Shown here: piece after piece, positions 1 through 8,799 of the stretch
Numbering within the stretch: position 1 is the stretch's first letter
Layout: the number at the start of each line of letters is the position of its first letter
Assembly (NCBI GenBank): GCA_039924845.1
Contig: JBDTAC010000013.1
Span: 1 to 53,753 of the forward strand
From: Bacteroidia bacterium
GTDB lineage: Bacteria; Bacteroidota; Bacteroidia; DATLTG01
Direction of reading: 5' to 3'
Length of the DNA: 53,753 bases
Notes under the pieces: model-generated
Told to the model about the DNA's origin: nothing
What the model saw: the letters and a program-made list of their open reading frames with translations, nothing else
Database searches by the model: none
Position numbers and translations under genes: made by a program

Positions 1-2602
1 TGTTCGATCCATTCGAATTAGTAGCTGTTAAACTAACGGTATAAGTTCCTGCCGTATTATAAGTTACAACTTGACTTGCAGTGCTTGATGTACCAGGAGT
101 TCCGCTTTGGAATATCCAACTATAGCTCGTTGGTCCGCCAGAGGATGTGCTTGTATAGGTAATTGAAGATCCCTTACATACAGGAGAACTTGTTGCAGTG
201 TAAGAAGCAGTTGGTACTGTAACAGCATAACTCACAATAGGAATTTGCCACATTCCGCGTCCAAAAGTCGCAGCTCTAAGCATTCCTGTCCCATAGTAGA
301 TTTCCATTTGTGTTACAATCGCATTAGCCAAACCCGTATTATAAGGTTGCCAAGACCCCAATGTGCTATCTCTATAATAAACACCTACATCCATTCCTGC
401 ATAAACTGTTCCTTTGCCGTTTTTCTGATAGGTGATGCAATTGGCTGGTAAGTTAGGCAATCCAGTAGAATAATTCGTCCAAGACGCACCTCCATTTGTT
501 GTTACAAAAATTTTATTTCCAGAAGAATATCCAGAAAACGTAACATACGCAATGTTTGCATTAGTGGGACAAATTGCTACATAACTCGCAGCTGCACTGC
601 CTGTTGGCAATCCGGAGTTAATGGTTGCCCAAGAACCACCTCCATTTGTTGTTTTATAAACACCCGTGTTTTTCACTACATAAATAACGTTGGAATTTGA
701 AGGAGCAATAGCAAACTCGTTTATATAATTAGATCCATCAGGTTGAGTTCCTATTTGATTCCAACTGCCGCCCTGATTGGTGGATTTATACAAATTTGTC
801 ATCCCTCCATAAATAGTATTAGTCACGTTTGGATCTTGTTTCCAAGGGGTAGCCCATGCTGTACTTTCAGAGGCAGGAGGACCGATTGAATTCCAAGAAG
901 CACCTCCGTTAGTAGTTACATTGAAATTTCCTTGATATTGTTCTCCATACATAGTATTGTCATTACTGTAATCTATAAAGCATTTCATCCCGTCTCCATA
1001 AAGAGATTCGCCCCAATTACTAGTAGATGTCATTAAATTTGTTCCATTGTCTTGCCATCCAGAAAGAGTCTTATTCGCATTGGTAGTGGACATCCCTAAT
1101 CCATACATTTGTCCGATTTGCAAATTATTGCTTAAATCGTTCCAAGTGGAACCATCATTTGTTGTCGTAAAAATTCCTCCATCACAACCTATAAAAACAG
1201 TTGTTCCATTGAGGTATGTAATATTATGAATATCGGCGTGAACATATCCACTTGAGGGGTTAGAAGCCGCCCAATAAGCGATACAATTTGCACCCCATGA
1301 TGTGCCTCCATTGGTAGATTTCCACACATTAACACCGCCAACAATAATCTCATTGGCATTGGTTGGACTGGCTGCAATAGACAACGTGTAAAAGCCTTGT
1401 CCCGCACCTGCATCACTTCCATCTTGATTGAACCCTAATAAATAAGGGCTTTGTGATTCGGTGTGCTTTGCTGTAAAAGAAGTACCACTGTTTGTAGATT
1501 GATATACTCCATATAAGGAATAATTACCTCCGTCCGCTGCTGCTACATAAACATAAGCTGGATTTGCAGGTGTAACTGCTAAAGACATCCGAATTAAGCT
1601 ACCTGAGTTTGGTAAACCAGATGTTACCGTAGTCCAAGTTGTACCACTATTGGTACTCATGTGAAAACTTGTTCCGGTTGCATATAAAGTAGAAGAAGTA
1701 CCCGGTTTAAATTCCATCGAGAAAATAACATCACCTCCGCTGTAAATGGAGCTCCAAGAAGTTCCTCCGTTGGTGGATTTGATAATTCCAAAATTACCAG
1801 CAGCATAAATATTTTGATCGTTGCTCGGATCAATTAATATTCTAGATACAATATCTCCATTACTTATTGTTAAGGAATAAACACTTGTCCAAGTTGTACC
1901 GCCATTTGTTGATTTTAAAATACCATAAGATGTAGTGTGCGCAGATCCGCTATAGTAACCATCTTTGTCTCCTGTTGCAGCAAACATAATTTGCGTATTA
2001 GTGGCATCAATAGCAATGTCGGAAATCCCCAACTCAGTAAATGCATCGGTATTTGTTGTCCAAGAAGTACCGCCATTTGTTGAATTCCAAATTCCACCAT
2101 CTGGCGCACCTACCCATAAATTACTCGGATTTGTCGGGTCAATGGTTACGCAATTTACACGACCCACGCCACCGCCCGCCGGTTCGGAATTAGGACCTAA
2201 ATACGACCATGTATTTGTAGATAAAGTTGATAAAGTAGAAATTGGTTTTAATTTTTGTGCACTTAAATAAGATTGGTAATTAGCGTGCGTTTTTGATAAT
2301 TGAGACAAATCTCCAGAAGGATAAACCCTTGGCGCAGCAAAATATTCCCACCTTTTAAATAATTCCCAACCCGCATTGTCTTTTTCTTCATCTTCTTCTT
2401 TTGCGTCCTTGCGAAGCTTTGCATTATCAGGATCACTGTAAAATGCTTTTTGAATGTCATAAAAATTTCCTGACGTTTTTTTTACCTGCAACCAATTATC
2501 ATTAAGACTAATTGTTTTTCCGGTCGTCCTTATCCCTTGCGAAAACGTTGTTCCGCTTATTAACAAGGCGATTGAGAGAGGAGTAAAAAATATTTTTTTC
2601 AT
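1..2602 (-). CDS. Secreted BNR/Asp-box beta-propeller protein with PKD domain, partial
   Basis: The gene begins at the ATG complementary to 2600-2602 and stays open to base 1, so its C-terminus lies outside the window (at least 867 residues). It opens with a signal peptide (MKKIFFTPLSIALLISG, ending near TFSQ). A long series of Asp-box-like turns of the type STNGGTSW, TTNGGASW and TTNDGSTW follows, typical of sortilin/Vps10-like or sialidase-like beta-propellers. At the window edge a PKD-like domain begins (SPVCKGSSITYTSTSSGGP, then TYTVSLTATNSNGSN). Such Bacteroidota proteins normally end in a type IX secretion sorting domain, which would lie in the missing part. The role is probably extracellular binding, adhesion or hydrolysis. 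No catalytic residues could be assigned. Frame and domain type are clear; the substrate is unknown. Confidence 0.85.
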   Translation of the reverse strand, partial: MKKIFFTPLSIALLISGTTFSQGIRTTGKTISLNDNWLQVKKTSGNFYDIQKAFYSDPDNAKLRKDAKEEDEEKDNAGWELFKRWEYFAAPRVYPSGDLSQLSKTHANYQSYLSAQKLKPISTLSTLSTNTWSYLGPNSEPAGGGVGRVNCVTIDPTNPSNLWVGAPDGGIWNSTNGGTSWTTNTDAFTELGISDIAIDATNTQIMFAATGDKDGYYSGSAHTTSYGILKSTNGGTTWTSVYSLTISNGDIVSRILIDPSNDQNIYAAGNFGIIKSTNGGTSWSSIYSGGDVIFSMEFKPGTSSTLYATGTSFHMSTNSGTTWTTVTSGLPNSGSLIRMSLAVTPANPAYVYVAAADGGNYSLYGVYQSTNSGTSFTAKHTESQSPYLLGFNQDGSDAGAGQGFYTLSIAASPTNANEIIVGGVNVWKSTNGGTSWGANCIAYWAASNPSSGYVHADIHNITYLNGTTVFIGCDGGIFTTTNDGSTWNDLSNNLQIGQMYGLGMSTTNANKTLSGWQDNGTNLMTSTSNWGESLYGDGMKCFIDYSNDNTMYGEQYQGNFNVTTNGGASWNSIGPPASESTAWATPWKQDPNVTNTIYGGMTNLYKSTNQGGSWNQIGTQPDGSNYINEFAIAPSNSNVIYVVKNTGVYKTTNGGGSWATINSGLPTGSAAASYVAICPTNANIAYVTFSGYSSGNKIFVTTNGGASWTNYSTGLPNLPANCITYQKNGKGTVYAGMDVGVYYRDSTLGSWQPYNTGLANAIVTQMEIYYGTGMLRAATFGRGMWQIPIVSYAVTVPTASYTATSSPVCKGSSITYTSTSSGGPTSYSWIFQSGTPGTSSTASQVVTYNTAGTYTVSLTATNSNGSN

Positions 2603-2624
2603 CTGTAATTATGTTTGGTTATGA

Positions 2625-2655
2625 CAAATATGGAAAAAGAAAAATTAGAATCCAA
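2625..2655 (-). promoter_or_regulatory. Candidate Bacteroidota promoter for the beta-propeller gene
   Basis: On the minus strand a TTG (2653-2655) is followed after 20 bases by CATATTTG (2625-2632). This is one mismatch from the phylum's -7 element TAnnTTTG at the usual spacing. It lies 22 bases before the ATG. Confidence 0.4.
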
Positions 2656-2804
2656 GTTTTTAGTCGATTAATTTTTAATGATTCTTGCGTTCCTAAAAAA
2701 CAAAAAAATTGATAACAACATTTTGTTGATTTCTTTAAAAAAAAGTTTTTAAACTCCTCTTTTGTTTCTATAGTTTTATCGTTTAAATATTAATTTTTGT
2801 CGAT

Positions 2805-4130
2805 ATGCCAAATGAAAAAAAAATTTTTGTACTCGATACTTCGGTCATTATTTATGATCACAATGCGATAAAAAATTTTAAAGAGCACGACGTCGTCGTT
2901 CCAATTACCGTTTTGGAAGAATTGGATAATTTCAAAAAGGGAAACGATACCAAAAATTATTCTGCGCGCGAATTTATCCGATACATCGACAAAATATCTG
3001 GAAACAACACTTTGCAAGATTGGGTAAAGCTCAATGGCAAAGGACTAGGAATGTTTAAAATCGAAATGCACCAACACGCTTCGCTGGATGCAGAAAAAAT
3101 TTTTGGCGAACGGAAAGCCGATCATCGCATTTTAAATTCCGCATTGTATCTTTCTGAAATACATCCCGACCGAAAAGTAGTTTTGGTTACGAAGGATATT
3201 AATTTACGTATCAAAGCAAAATCACTGAATTTAATTGCGGAAGATTACGAAACTGGAAAAATAAAAGCAGACGAATTATATACTGGAAATACGTTAATCG
3301 ACAAAGTAGCGGCGGAATCTATCACTGAAATATACGAAAAAGGTTTTTGCAAAGCAGAAACAATTCTCAAAAAAACAAAACCATTTTCCAATCATTATTA
3401 CATTTTAAAAAATGGACAAAAATCTGTTTTAGCGTATTACAATCCACTTAATGGGAATTTACAAAGAGTGAATAAGGCTGCGGCTTTCGGCATCGAACCG
3501 CGTAATGCGGAACAGGCTTTCGCGCTCGACGCCATTTTAAATCCAAAGATTAGTTTAGTAACCATTCAAGGTGTGGCAGGAACTGGGAAAACCTTGTTAT
3601 CATTGGCTGGCGCATTGGAACAAAAAAGAAATTATCATCAAATATATTTAGCGCGTCCCATCGTTCCGCTTAGTAATAAAGACATTGGTTATTTGCCAGG
3701 TGATATTAAATCGAAGCTAAATCCTTACATGGAGCCACTTTGGGATAATCTCAAATACATTAAAAATCAGTTTAACGAAAAGGAAAAAGAATACAAACAA
3801 ATTACCGAAATGGTAGAAAATGAGAAATTGGTCATTTGTCCGCTCGCTTACATTCGTGGCAGAAGTTTGTCAAATATTTTTTTTATTGTAGATGAAGCCC
3901 AAAATCTTACGCCACACGAAGTAAAAACAATTATTACGCGTGCCGGAGAAAACACAAAAATTATTTTTACTGGAGATATTTTTCAAATTGACACACCGTA
4001 TTTAGATGCTCAAAGTAACGGACTTTCCTACTTAATTGATCGCATAAAAAATCAATCTATTTATGCGCATATCACGCTCGAAAAAGGCGAGCGATCAGAA
4101 TTAGCGAATTTAGCAAACGAATTTTTATAA
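2805..4130 (+). CDS. PIN domain-PhoH family ATPase
   Basis: This 441-residue protein fuses an N-terminal PIN nuclease domain to a C-terminal PhoH-type P-loop ATPase, the YlaK/PhoH2 arrangement. The PIN part begins FVLDTSVIIYDHNA (Asp11), with further acidic candidates around Glu38/Glu39, Asp106 and Asp131. The Walker A motif is GVAGTGKT at residues 256-263 and Walker B is FFIVDEAQ at 359-366, followed by IIFTGDIFQID near 387-396. Family members are thought to act as NTP-driven RNA helicase/ribonucleases in the cytoplasm; the substrate here is inferred only. Length is normal. It is a single gene divergent from the beta-propeller gene, followed by a perfect palindrome at 4139-4168 that probably ends transcription. 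Confidence 0.93.
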   Translation: MPNEKKIFVLDTSVIIYDHNAIKNFKEHDVVVPITVLEELDNFKKGNDTKNYSAREFIRYIDKISGNNTLQDWVKLNGKGLGMFKIEMHQHASLDAEKIFGERKADHRILNSALYLSEIHPDRKVVLVTKDINLRIKAKSLNLIAEDYETGKIKADELYTGNTLIDKVAAESITEIYEKGFCKAETILKKTKPFSNHYYILKNGQKSVLAYYNPLNGNLQRVNKAAAFGIEPRNAEQAFALDAILNPKISLVTIQGVAGTGKTLLSLAGALEQKRNYHQIYLARPIVPLSNKDIGYLPGDIKSKLNPYMEPLWDNLKYIKNQFNEKEKEYKQITEMVENEKLVICPLAYIRGRSLSNIFFIVDEAQNLTPHEVKTIITRAGENTKIIFTGDIFQIDTPYLDAQSNGLSYLIDRIKNQSIYAHITLEKGERSELANLANEFL

Positions 4131-4138
4131 GAAAAGAA

Positions 4139-4168
4139 GGGCTTCAAAAAATTAATTTTTTGAAGCCC
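4139..4168. terminator. Perfect 30-nt palindrome between convergent genes
   Basis: The left arm GGGCTTCAAAAAATT is exactly complementary to the right arm AATTTTTTGAAGCCC. The centre is the symmetric ATTAAT form of the window's dispersed repeat, and the GC-containing ends make it a plausible bidirectional terminator between the phoH-like gene (+) and the lipoprotein gene (-). Confidence 0.7.
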
Positions 4169-4192
4169 AAAAATGAAATTAAAAATTGTATC

Positions 4193-4210
4193 CGAAAAAT
4201 TATTTTTTCG
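4193..4210 (-). repeat. Dispersed AT palindrome copy
   Basis: The bases CGAAAAATTATTTTTTCG lie just beyond the stop codon of the minus-strand lipoprotein gene. The copy is in the orientation that reads AATAATT along that gene. Confidence 0.75.
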
Positions 4211-4216
4211 AAATTT

Positions 4217-5203
4217 CTAATTATTAAGCGCAGCTAATTGCGATTTGAAATTAGCCGTTGTAGTTGCACTCAATGTGAAATGTACTGTTTGATTATTCCC
4301 AATTGTAATAGGTACAAATGCGCTATATACTTGACCACTTGTATTCAAAGCAACTGCCACTGCTGTACACTGTAACCCTAATGGAGCATACAAATAAGGA
4401 TAATTTTGTGAGCTTCTTTCGTAAACATGCACCATCGAATTCAAATTAGTGAAAAGAAGAAAAACATAAGCTCCTTGCACATTCGAGCTATTATTTACAA
4501 GTGTTAACGATGTTTGAGTATAGGCAGAAAAATATTGAGAATTATCACTATTACACCAACTTCCCGAATCAATTGGAGATTTAAAGTTATATAATGAAAA
4601 AACATAATTAGTAAGATTATTATATACAGTATTAATTGTAGTGTCTACAAACCATCCTGTGGTATCACCTGTTGTGGAAGCGAAGCTTCTCATCGCAGTA
4701 TCAATGGGCCAACCATTTAAAGGTTGCACTACATTTATTGGATTGCTGCCGCTTAACTTAACAGCAACACCTGCTGACTTAGCTCTTATAAAAAATTCAC
4801 CTCCCGATTTTAAAGGATGACTATTCGACATTGTCGGCATATCCGATAAAAGCATATCACTTTTTGTATAAATATCTTTGAACTCAATTGTTACATTTCC
4901 TGTTACCAATGTTCCTGTTTGTGTATAAAAAACATTCGCAGGTACATTTACTATCGTACCTTTTGGAGTTGTAAAACTTCCTCCCGCAGTAGCATTAATA
5001 GTATATGTTTGAGTTTGCACTCCGTTTTTTGCAAAAAAATCTTTCATCGAACTGTAAGTATCGGAAGTACTCGAACTTGTTGATGCTGTCGGACTTGAGG
5101 GTGTATCTTTTTTACAAGAACTTATCACGAATAACGAAATAATTGCAGTACAAAAAAATATTTTTTGGTATCCACATAATTCAGAAATAAATTTATTTTT
5201 CAT
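4217..5203 (-). CDS. Secreted lipoprotein, function unknown
   Basis: This 328-residue protein has a lipoprotein signal peptide with lipobox VISSC (Cys30), followed by KKDTPSS and a Ser/Thr-rich tether. It should therefore be lipid-anchored in the envelope. The segment GTIVNVPANVFYTQTGTLV, followed by a conserved-looking VTIEFKDIYTKSDML stretch, resembles a beta-sandwich seen in other Bacteroidota surface lipoproteins. I cannot name a family with certainty. No catalytic motif is visible. The gene stands alone, convergent with the PhoH-like gene. The start is an ATG directly before the signal peptide. Confidence 0.8.
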   Translation of the reverse strand: MKNKFISELCGYQKIFFCTAIISLFVISSCKKDTPSSPTASTSSSTSDTYSSMKDFFAKNGVQTQTYTINATAGGSFTTPKGTIVNVPANVFYTQTGTLVTGNVTIEFKDIYTKSDMLLSDMPTMSNSHPLKSGGEFFIRAKSAGVAVKLSGSNPINVVQPLNGWPIDTAMRSFASTTGDTTGWFVDTTINTVYNNLTNYVFSLYNFKSPIDSGSWCNSDNSQYFSAYTQTSLTLVNNSSNVQGAYVFLLFTNLNSMVHVYERSSQNYPYLYAPLGLQCTAVAVALNTSGQVYSAFVPITIGNNQTVHFTLSATTTANFKSQLAALNN

Positions 5204-5355
5204 GGCGTTTTATTTTTTGTTTCTGTAAATGTAATTTAATTAAAACTAAAAAGCAAATCAAGTTTCGTCTAAACTATACACGTCTGAGGGTGTATTTTTT
5301 GACTAAAATAACTCTAAATTTTGTTAATAAAGGAGCTTATATTTTAGAAAATATC

Positions 5356-5374
5356 TTGAAAAATTATTTTTCAA
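5356..5374. repeat. Dispersed AT palindrome copy
   Basis: TTGAAAAATTATTTTTCAA is an odd-length perfect palindrome in the 209-base gap between plsC and the lipoprotein gene. Nothing else was recognised in that gap. Confidence 0.7.
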
Positions 5375-5401
5375 ACACGTTTTTTGAGAAAGAAAAGAAG
5401 A

Positions 5402-5427
5402 GCTTCAAAAAATTATTTTTTCAAAAG
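5402..5427 (-). repeat. Dispersed AT palindrome supplying the plsC stop codon
   Basis: The copy overlaps the 3' end of plsC. Read on the minus strand, its TTGAAAAAATAA gives the last codons Leu-Lys-Lys and the TAA stop, and the arms CTTTTGAA and TTGAAGC continue into the non-coding side. Confidence 0.75.
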
Positions 5428-6156
5428 ATTTTTCAGCATCAATTGACGCGCTTGTTCTTTCAACGCAGGCAAATCATCTTGTGTCATTCCTTTTGTTTCG
5501 ATGGGTGTTTCCCAAATCGCTTTAATGGTTCCGGGCAGTAATTCCAAGGGACGCATCGGTGAATGGTGCTTTTTAGAATCAATAATGGTGAGCACTGCTA
5601 ACGGAATTTGTGCATCTATCGCCAATCGAAAAGCACCATCTTTAAAATCCAATAAAGGTTCTTTCGTGCGGTTACGAGTTCCTTCTGGACAAAGAAAAAT
5701 AGAAATATTTTCGTTCAGTGTTCGCTTCATTATTTCGATACTTTTTGATCGATCTTTTCTATCATTGCGATCAACAGAAACGTATAATTTTTTAATGATG
5801 TAGCCCAAAAAAGGGACTTTCGTCAGTTCTGCTTTTGCCAAAAACCGAACGGTATTTTCACAAGCAAGTGCGTAAATCGGGACATCTAATTGCGATTGAT
5901 GATTTCCAATAAAAACGTATGTTTTGGAAGGATTTATTTTTTCCATTCCGCTAATTTTTACGCGAATCAGTAAAAAGAAATAAACAAATTTTGCCCAAAA
6001 ACGAGAAACTTTATGCCCTAAATAAGGCGCGTCTTTTTTAGGAACAAATGTGAAAACAAAAAAATAACAAGGAATGATTATGACAAAACTCACTATAAAA
6101 AGAAGAAAGCCGTAAATGCCATAAAGTGTTTTAAATACGCGAAAGAAAAAGTGCAT
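5413..6156 (-). CDS. plsC: 1-acyl-sn-glycerol-3-phosphate acyltransferase
   Basis: This 247-residue membrane-bound acyltransferase transfers a second acyl chain to lysophosphatidic acid, giving phosphatidic acid in phospholipid synthesis. A hydrophobic N-terminal anchor (residues 10-40) precedes the catalytic HX4D motif, NHQSQLD (His86, Asp91), and the substrate motif CPEGTRN (Glu158 to Arg161). Length is normal for PlsC. It lies 44 bases after uvrC on the same strand and may be cotranscribed. The bases immediately before the ATG are a copy of the dispersed repeat, and another copy forms the last two Lys codons and the stop, so the gene is bracketed by the element. A related lysophospholipid acyltransferase specificity cannot be excluded. 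Confidence 0.93.
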   Translation of the reverse strand: MHFFFRVFKTLYGIYGFLLFIVSFVIIIPCYFFVFTFVPKKDAPYLGHKVSRFWAKFVYFFLLIRVKISGMEKINPSKTYVFIGNHQSQLDVPIYALACENTVRFLAKAELTKVPFLGYIIKKLYVSVDRNDRKDRSKSIEIMKRTLNENISIFLCPEGTRNRTKEPLLDFKDGAFRLAIDAQIPLAVLTIIDSKKHHSPMRPLELLPGTIKAIWETPIETKGMTQDDLPALKEQARQLMLKNLLKK

Positions 6157-6175
6157 TGAAAAATTATTTTTTTGA
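6157..6175 (-). repeat. Dispersed AT palindrome directly before the plsC start
   Basis: On the minus strand TCAAAAAAATAATTTTTCA runs directly into the plsC ATG, so the element is the immediate 5' leader or ribosome-binding region. No Shine-Dalgarno sequence is seen. A weaker variant follows at 6181-6196. Confidence 0.7.
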
Positions 6176-6200
6176 GTTGTTAAAATTAATTTTTTTCTGC

Positions 6201-8009
6201 TTACGCGACAGCATTAAAATAATCAAAAATTATTTTTGCTTTCGAAATACCAACAAAATCAGCTAATATAGCTTGTGAAGTTTCTTTTATATTTTTTACG
6301 GATTTCAATTCCCGTAATAATTTTTCTGCTGTTTTATCGCTAATTCCTTTAATTTTTGTGAGTTCTGTTTGCACTAAATTTTTCTCTCTTTTATTCCGAT
6401 GATGGGTGATTCCGAAGCGATGCGCTTCATCGCGAATTTGTTGAATGATACGCAATGTTTCCGATTTTTTATCCAAATACAAAGGCAAAGAATCACCGGG
6501 ATAATATATTTCTTCCAATCTTTTTGCGATACTAATAATTCCTACTTTACCCATCAAATCAAGCTTTTCTAAACTTTTCACCGCCGCGCTCAATTGCCCT
6601 TTTCCGCCGTCAATCACAATCAAATGCGGCAATTTCTGCCCTTCTTCTATCAAACGGTTGTAACGCCTGAAAATGATTTCTTCCATCGACGCAAAATCAT
6701 TCGGACCTTCCACAGTTTTTATATTAAAATGACGATAATCTTTTTTACTCGGTTTGGCATTTTTAAAAACCGTCATTGCCGCCACTGGAAAAGCTCCTTG
6801 AATGTTTGAATTATCAAAACATTCGATGTGAAAAGGTAATTCTGTTAAGCGCAAATCTTTTTTCATTTGCTCTAAAATCCTTGTATATCGTGCTTCGGGA
6901 TTCAGCAACTCTTCTTTTCTATTTTTTTCTTGTCGATAATATTTTACATTTCGCTCTGACAAATCAAGTAATTTCTTTTTATCTCCGCGTTGCGGAACAA
7001 AAAACACAGCTTCCGGAATGCCCATTTCCATTGGGAAAGGAACAATAATTTCTTTCGCATCGCTTTCAAAACGTTGACGCAATTCGGTAATCGCAAGCGC
7101 TAATAATTCTTCAGGCGATTCATCCAATTTTTTTTTCAATTCAATCGTATGTCCTTGGATAATCGCACCATTAAACACTTTCAAGAAATTTACATACCCG
7201 GATTTTTCATCCGTCAAAATCGAAAAAACATCCACATTGTTGATATCGGGTGTAACAATAGTTGATTTGCTTTGATATTTTTCGAGTATTTCAATTTTAT
7301 CTTTCAGAATTTGAGCTTTTTCAAATTGAAATTGCTGTGCGTAATCCTGCATCATTTGCTTCAATTGGCGGGTAACAGAATGAATATTTCCGCGAACAAT
7401 ATCTTTAATTTCACGAATGCTTTGATTGTATTCCGATTCTGTTTCCAAACCTTCGCAAGGCCCTTTGCAATTTCCCAAATGAAATTCCAAACACACTTTA
7501 AATTTTTTTTTCTGAATATTTTCTTCTGACAATTGAAGGTTGCAATTACGTATCGTATACAATTGTCGAATGAGGTCAAGCACAGTATTCATCAACTTTA
7601 TAGAGGCATACGGACCAAAATAAGAGGAGCCATCTTTAACCACATTTCGAGTAGAAAAAATTCGAGGAAAAGTTTCGTTTTTAATGCAAATCCAAGGATA
7701 CGTTTTATCGTCTTTTAGCAATACATTGTAACGCGGTTGGTACTTTTTAATGAGATTATTTTCGAGCAACAAAGCATCTAACTCCGTATCAACAACAATG
7801 TATTTAATATCGCAAATTTTACGAACAAGTACTGCCGTTTTTCCGCTCTCATGCTTGTCTTTATTGAAATACGAGGTAACTCTTTTTTTTAAATTTTTGG
7901 CTTTTCCTACGTAAATTATTTTCTCTTCTTTATCAAAATATTGATACACGCCCGGATTATCGGGCAAGGATTTTAAAATTAAATCAAGGTGTTCAGAAAT
8001 ATCCGTCAT
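6201..8009 (-). CDS. uvrC: Excinuclease ABC subunit C
   Basis: UvrC makes the dual incisions flanking bulky DNA lesions in nucleotide excision repair with UvrA and UvrB. This 602-residue protein has the N-terminal GIY-YIG nuclease domain (PGVYQYF at 19-25, IIYVGKAKNLKKR near 31-43), and a central UVR helix pair that binds UvrB (around QFQFEKAQILKDKI). The RNase H-like C-terminal nuclease carries FDNSNIQG and LIVIDGGKGQL. Tandem helix-hairpin-helix motifs end the protein (TKIKGISDKTAEKLL, LADFVGISKAKII). Length is normal. The last helix contains an in-frame copy of the dispersed repeat (6224-6238), reading KAKIIFD. A TAACTTTG box at 8032-8039 (minus strand) may be its -7 promoter element. Confidence 0.97.
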   Translation of the reverse strand: MTDISEHLDLILKSLPDNPGVYQYFDKEEKIIYVGKAKNLKKRVTSYFNKDKHESGKTAVLVRKICDIKYIVVDTELDALLLENNLIKKYQPRYNVLLKDDKTYPWICIKNETFPRIFSTRNVVKDGSSYFGPYASIKLMNTVLDLIRQLYTIRNCNLQLSEENIQKKKFKVCLEFHLGNCKGPCEGLETESEYNQSIREIKDIVRGNIHSVTRQLKQMMQDYAQQFQFEKAQILKDKIEILEKYQSKSTIVTPDINNVDVFSILTDEKSGYVNFLKVFNGAIIQGHTIELKKKLDESPEELLALAITELRQRFESDAKEIIVPFPMEMGIPEAVFFVPQRGDKKKLLDLSERNVKYYRQEKNRKEELLNPEARYTRILEQMKKDLRLTELPFHIECFDNSNIQGAFPVAAMTVFKNAKPSKKDYRHFNIKTVEGPNDFASMEEIIFRRYNRLIEEGQKLPHLIVIDGGKGQLSAAVKSLEKLDLMGKVGIISIAKRLEEIYYPGDSLPLYLDKKSETLRIIQQIRDEAHRFGITHHRNKREKNLVQTELTKIKGISDKTAEKLLRELKSVKNIKETSQAILADFVGISKAKIIFDYFNAVA

Positions 8010-8031
8010 AGCACGTTGGCTAGCTTTTACG

Positions 8032-8039
8032 CAAAGTTA
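8032..8039 (-). promoter_or_regulatory. Possible -7 box for uvrC
   Basis: TAACTTTG on the minus strand matches the Bacteroidota -7 consensus TAnnTTTG, 22 bases before the uvrC ATG. No TTG at the right distance upstream was found, so support is partial. Confidence 0.3.
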
Positions 8040-8070
8040 AGGATAAATTTTGTGCGTAAAATTTACGCCT

Positions 8071-8091
8071 TCGAAAAAAATAATTTTCCGA
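8071..8091 (+). repeat. Dispersed AT palindrome copy
   Basis: A copy with core GAAAAAAATAATTTTC lies between uvrC and the upstream sigma-operon gene. It is one of the few copies oriented against the flanking genes. Confidence 0.65.
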
Positions 8092-8100
8092 AACGCTTTT

Positions 8101-8799
8101 TTATTTTCTAGAAAAATCAACGGTATCTGGTAGCGCAGAAGGTTCCATAGCGCTTTTATTTTCAACGCTTTTCGAGAAATCAAAATTGGCATCGTTGCCG
8201 GATTTTGCGATTACGGAAGTAGAATCCGTTTTTAGTTTTTGAGATTGTGATTGATTTTTTGTTGAAGAAAAATTATTTTTTGGAGGATTTGTTTTTGCGG
8301 TTGCTGGAAAATTATTTTTTGAGATTTCTTTTTTTACTAGGATAGGATTTACAGACGTCGAAAAATTATTTTTTTGAAGCACTATTTTTATTGGTAAAAC
8401 AGGTTTTCCTGAAACAGAAATTGGATTCTTTTTTGAGATTTCTTTTTTTATTGGAGGAAGATTTTCGGGTTTCGAAAAATTATTTTTTTCAGGCGCTAAA
8501 CTTGCGGATTCGATTATCATCGCGGAAGATCTTTTTTTTGAAAAATTATTTTTTGGAGTAGTAAAAGCAATGAAATAAAATAAAATGCTTAACACAAAAA
8601 CAGATCCGACTCCGATTGCAATATTTTTTTTCTGAGCAAAAATTATCTTGAAAAAATCAGTATTAAAAAAGGATTTTTTGGTGCTGCGTTTCGGTAAAAT
8701 AGATTCTAATTTTTCCCAACAAATTTCATCGTAAGCCACTTCGTATTTTAGCAAAGTCCTTTTTATAAATGCATCGGAATTTTCGTACGGATTTTTCAT
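8101..8799 (-). CDS. Single-pass membrane protein, putative anti-sigma partner, repeat-built linker
   Basis: This 232-residue protein starts inside the stop codon of the sigma factor gene (ATGA overlap), so the two are translationally coupled. Residues 1-50 are charged and probably cytoplasmic, and a transmembrane helix follows (IAIGVGSVFVLSILFYFIAF, about 59-78). The remainder is a low-complexity, Lys/Ser/Pro-rich, presumably periplasmic tail. The position after an ECF sigma gene and the single-helix topology suggest an anti-sigma or sigma-regulatory role, but no anti-sigma domain was recognised. Five in-frame copies of the dispersed repeat lie between 8267 and 8556, encoding KNNF(S/P) each time. 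Much of the tail therefore seems to have grown by accumulating the element. Confidence 0.75.
   Translation of the reverse strand: MKNPYENSDAFIKRTLLKYEVAYDEICWEKLESILPKRSTKKSFFNTDFFKIIFAQKKNIAIGVGSVFVLSILFYFIAFTTPKNNFSKKRSSAMIIESASLAPEKNNFSKPENLPPIKKEISKKNPISVSGKPVLPIKIVLQKNNFSTSVNPILVKKEISKNNFPATAKTNPPKNNFSSTKNQSQSQKLKTDSTSVIAKSGNDANFDFSKSVENKSAMEPSALPDTVDFSRK
8267..8556 (-). repeat. Five in-frame dispersed AT palindromes in one gene
   Basis: Copies lie at about 8267-8283, 8306-8323, 8359-8379, 8472-8492 and 8539-8556. All are oriented to read AAAAAATAATTTT along the coding strand and give Lys-Asn-Asn-Phe-(Ser/Pro). This is the densest cluster of the element in the window. A degenerate relative encoding KKNPIS lies between the third and fourth copies. 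Confidence 0.85.

Noticed and set aside
1-2602. Short plus- and minus-strand frames within the beta-propeller region
   Set aside because: They are shadows in other frames of the long continuous minus-strand gene, whose repeated Asp-box motifs explain their composition.
5290-5541. Plus-strand frame across the plsC 3' end
   Set aside because: It is antisense to the confident plsC gene and consists largely of Lys/Phe from AT-rich repeats.
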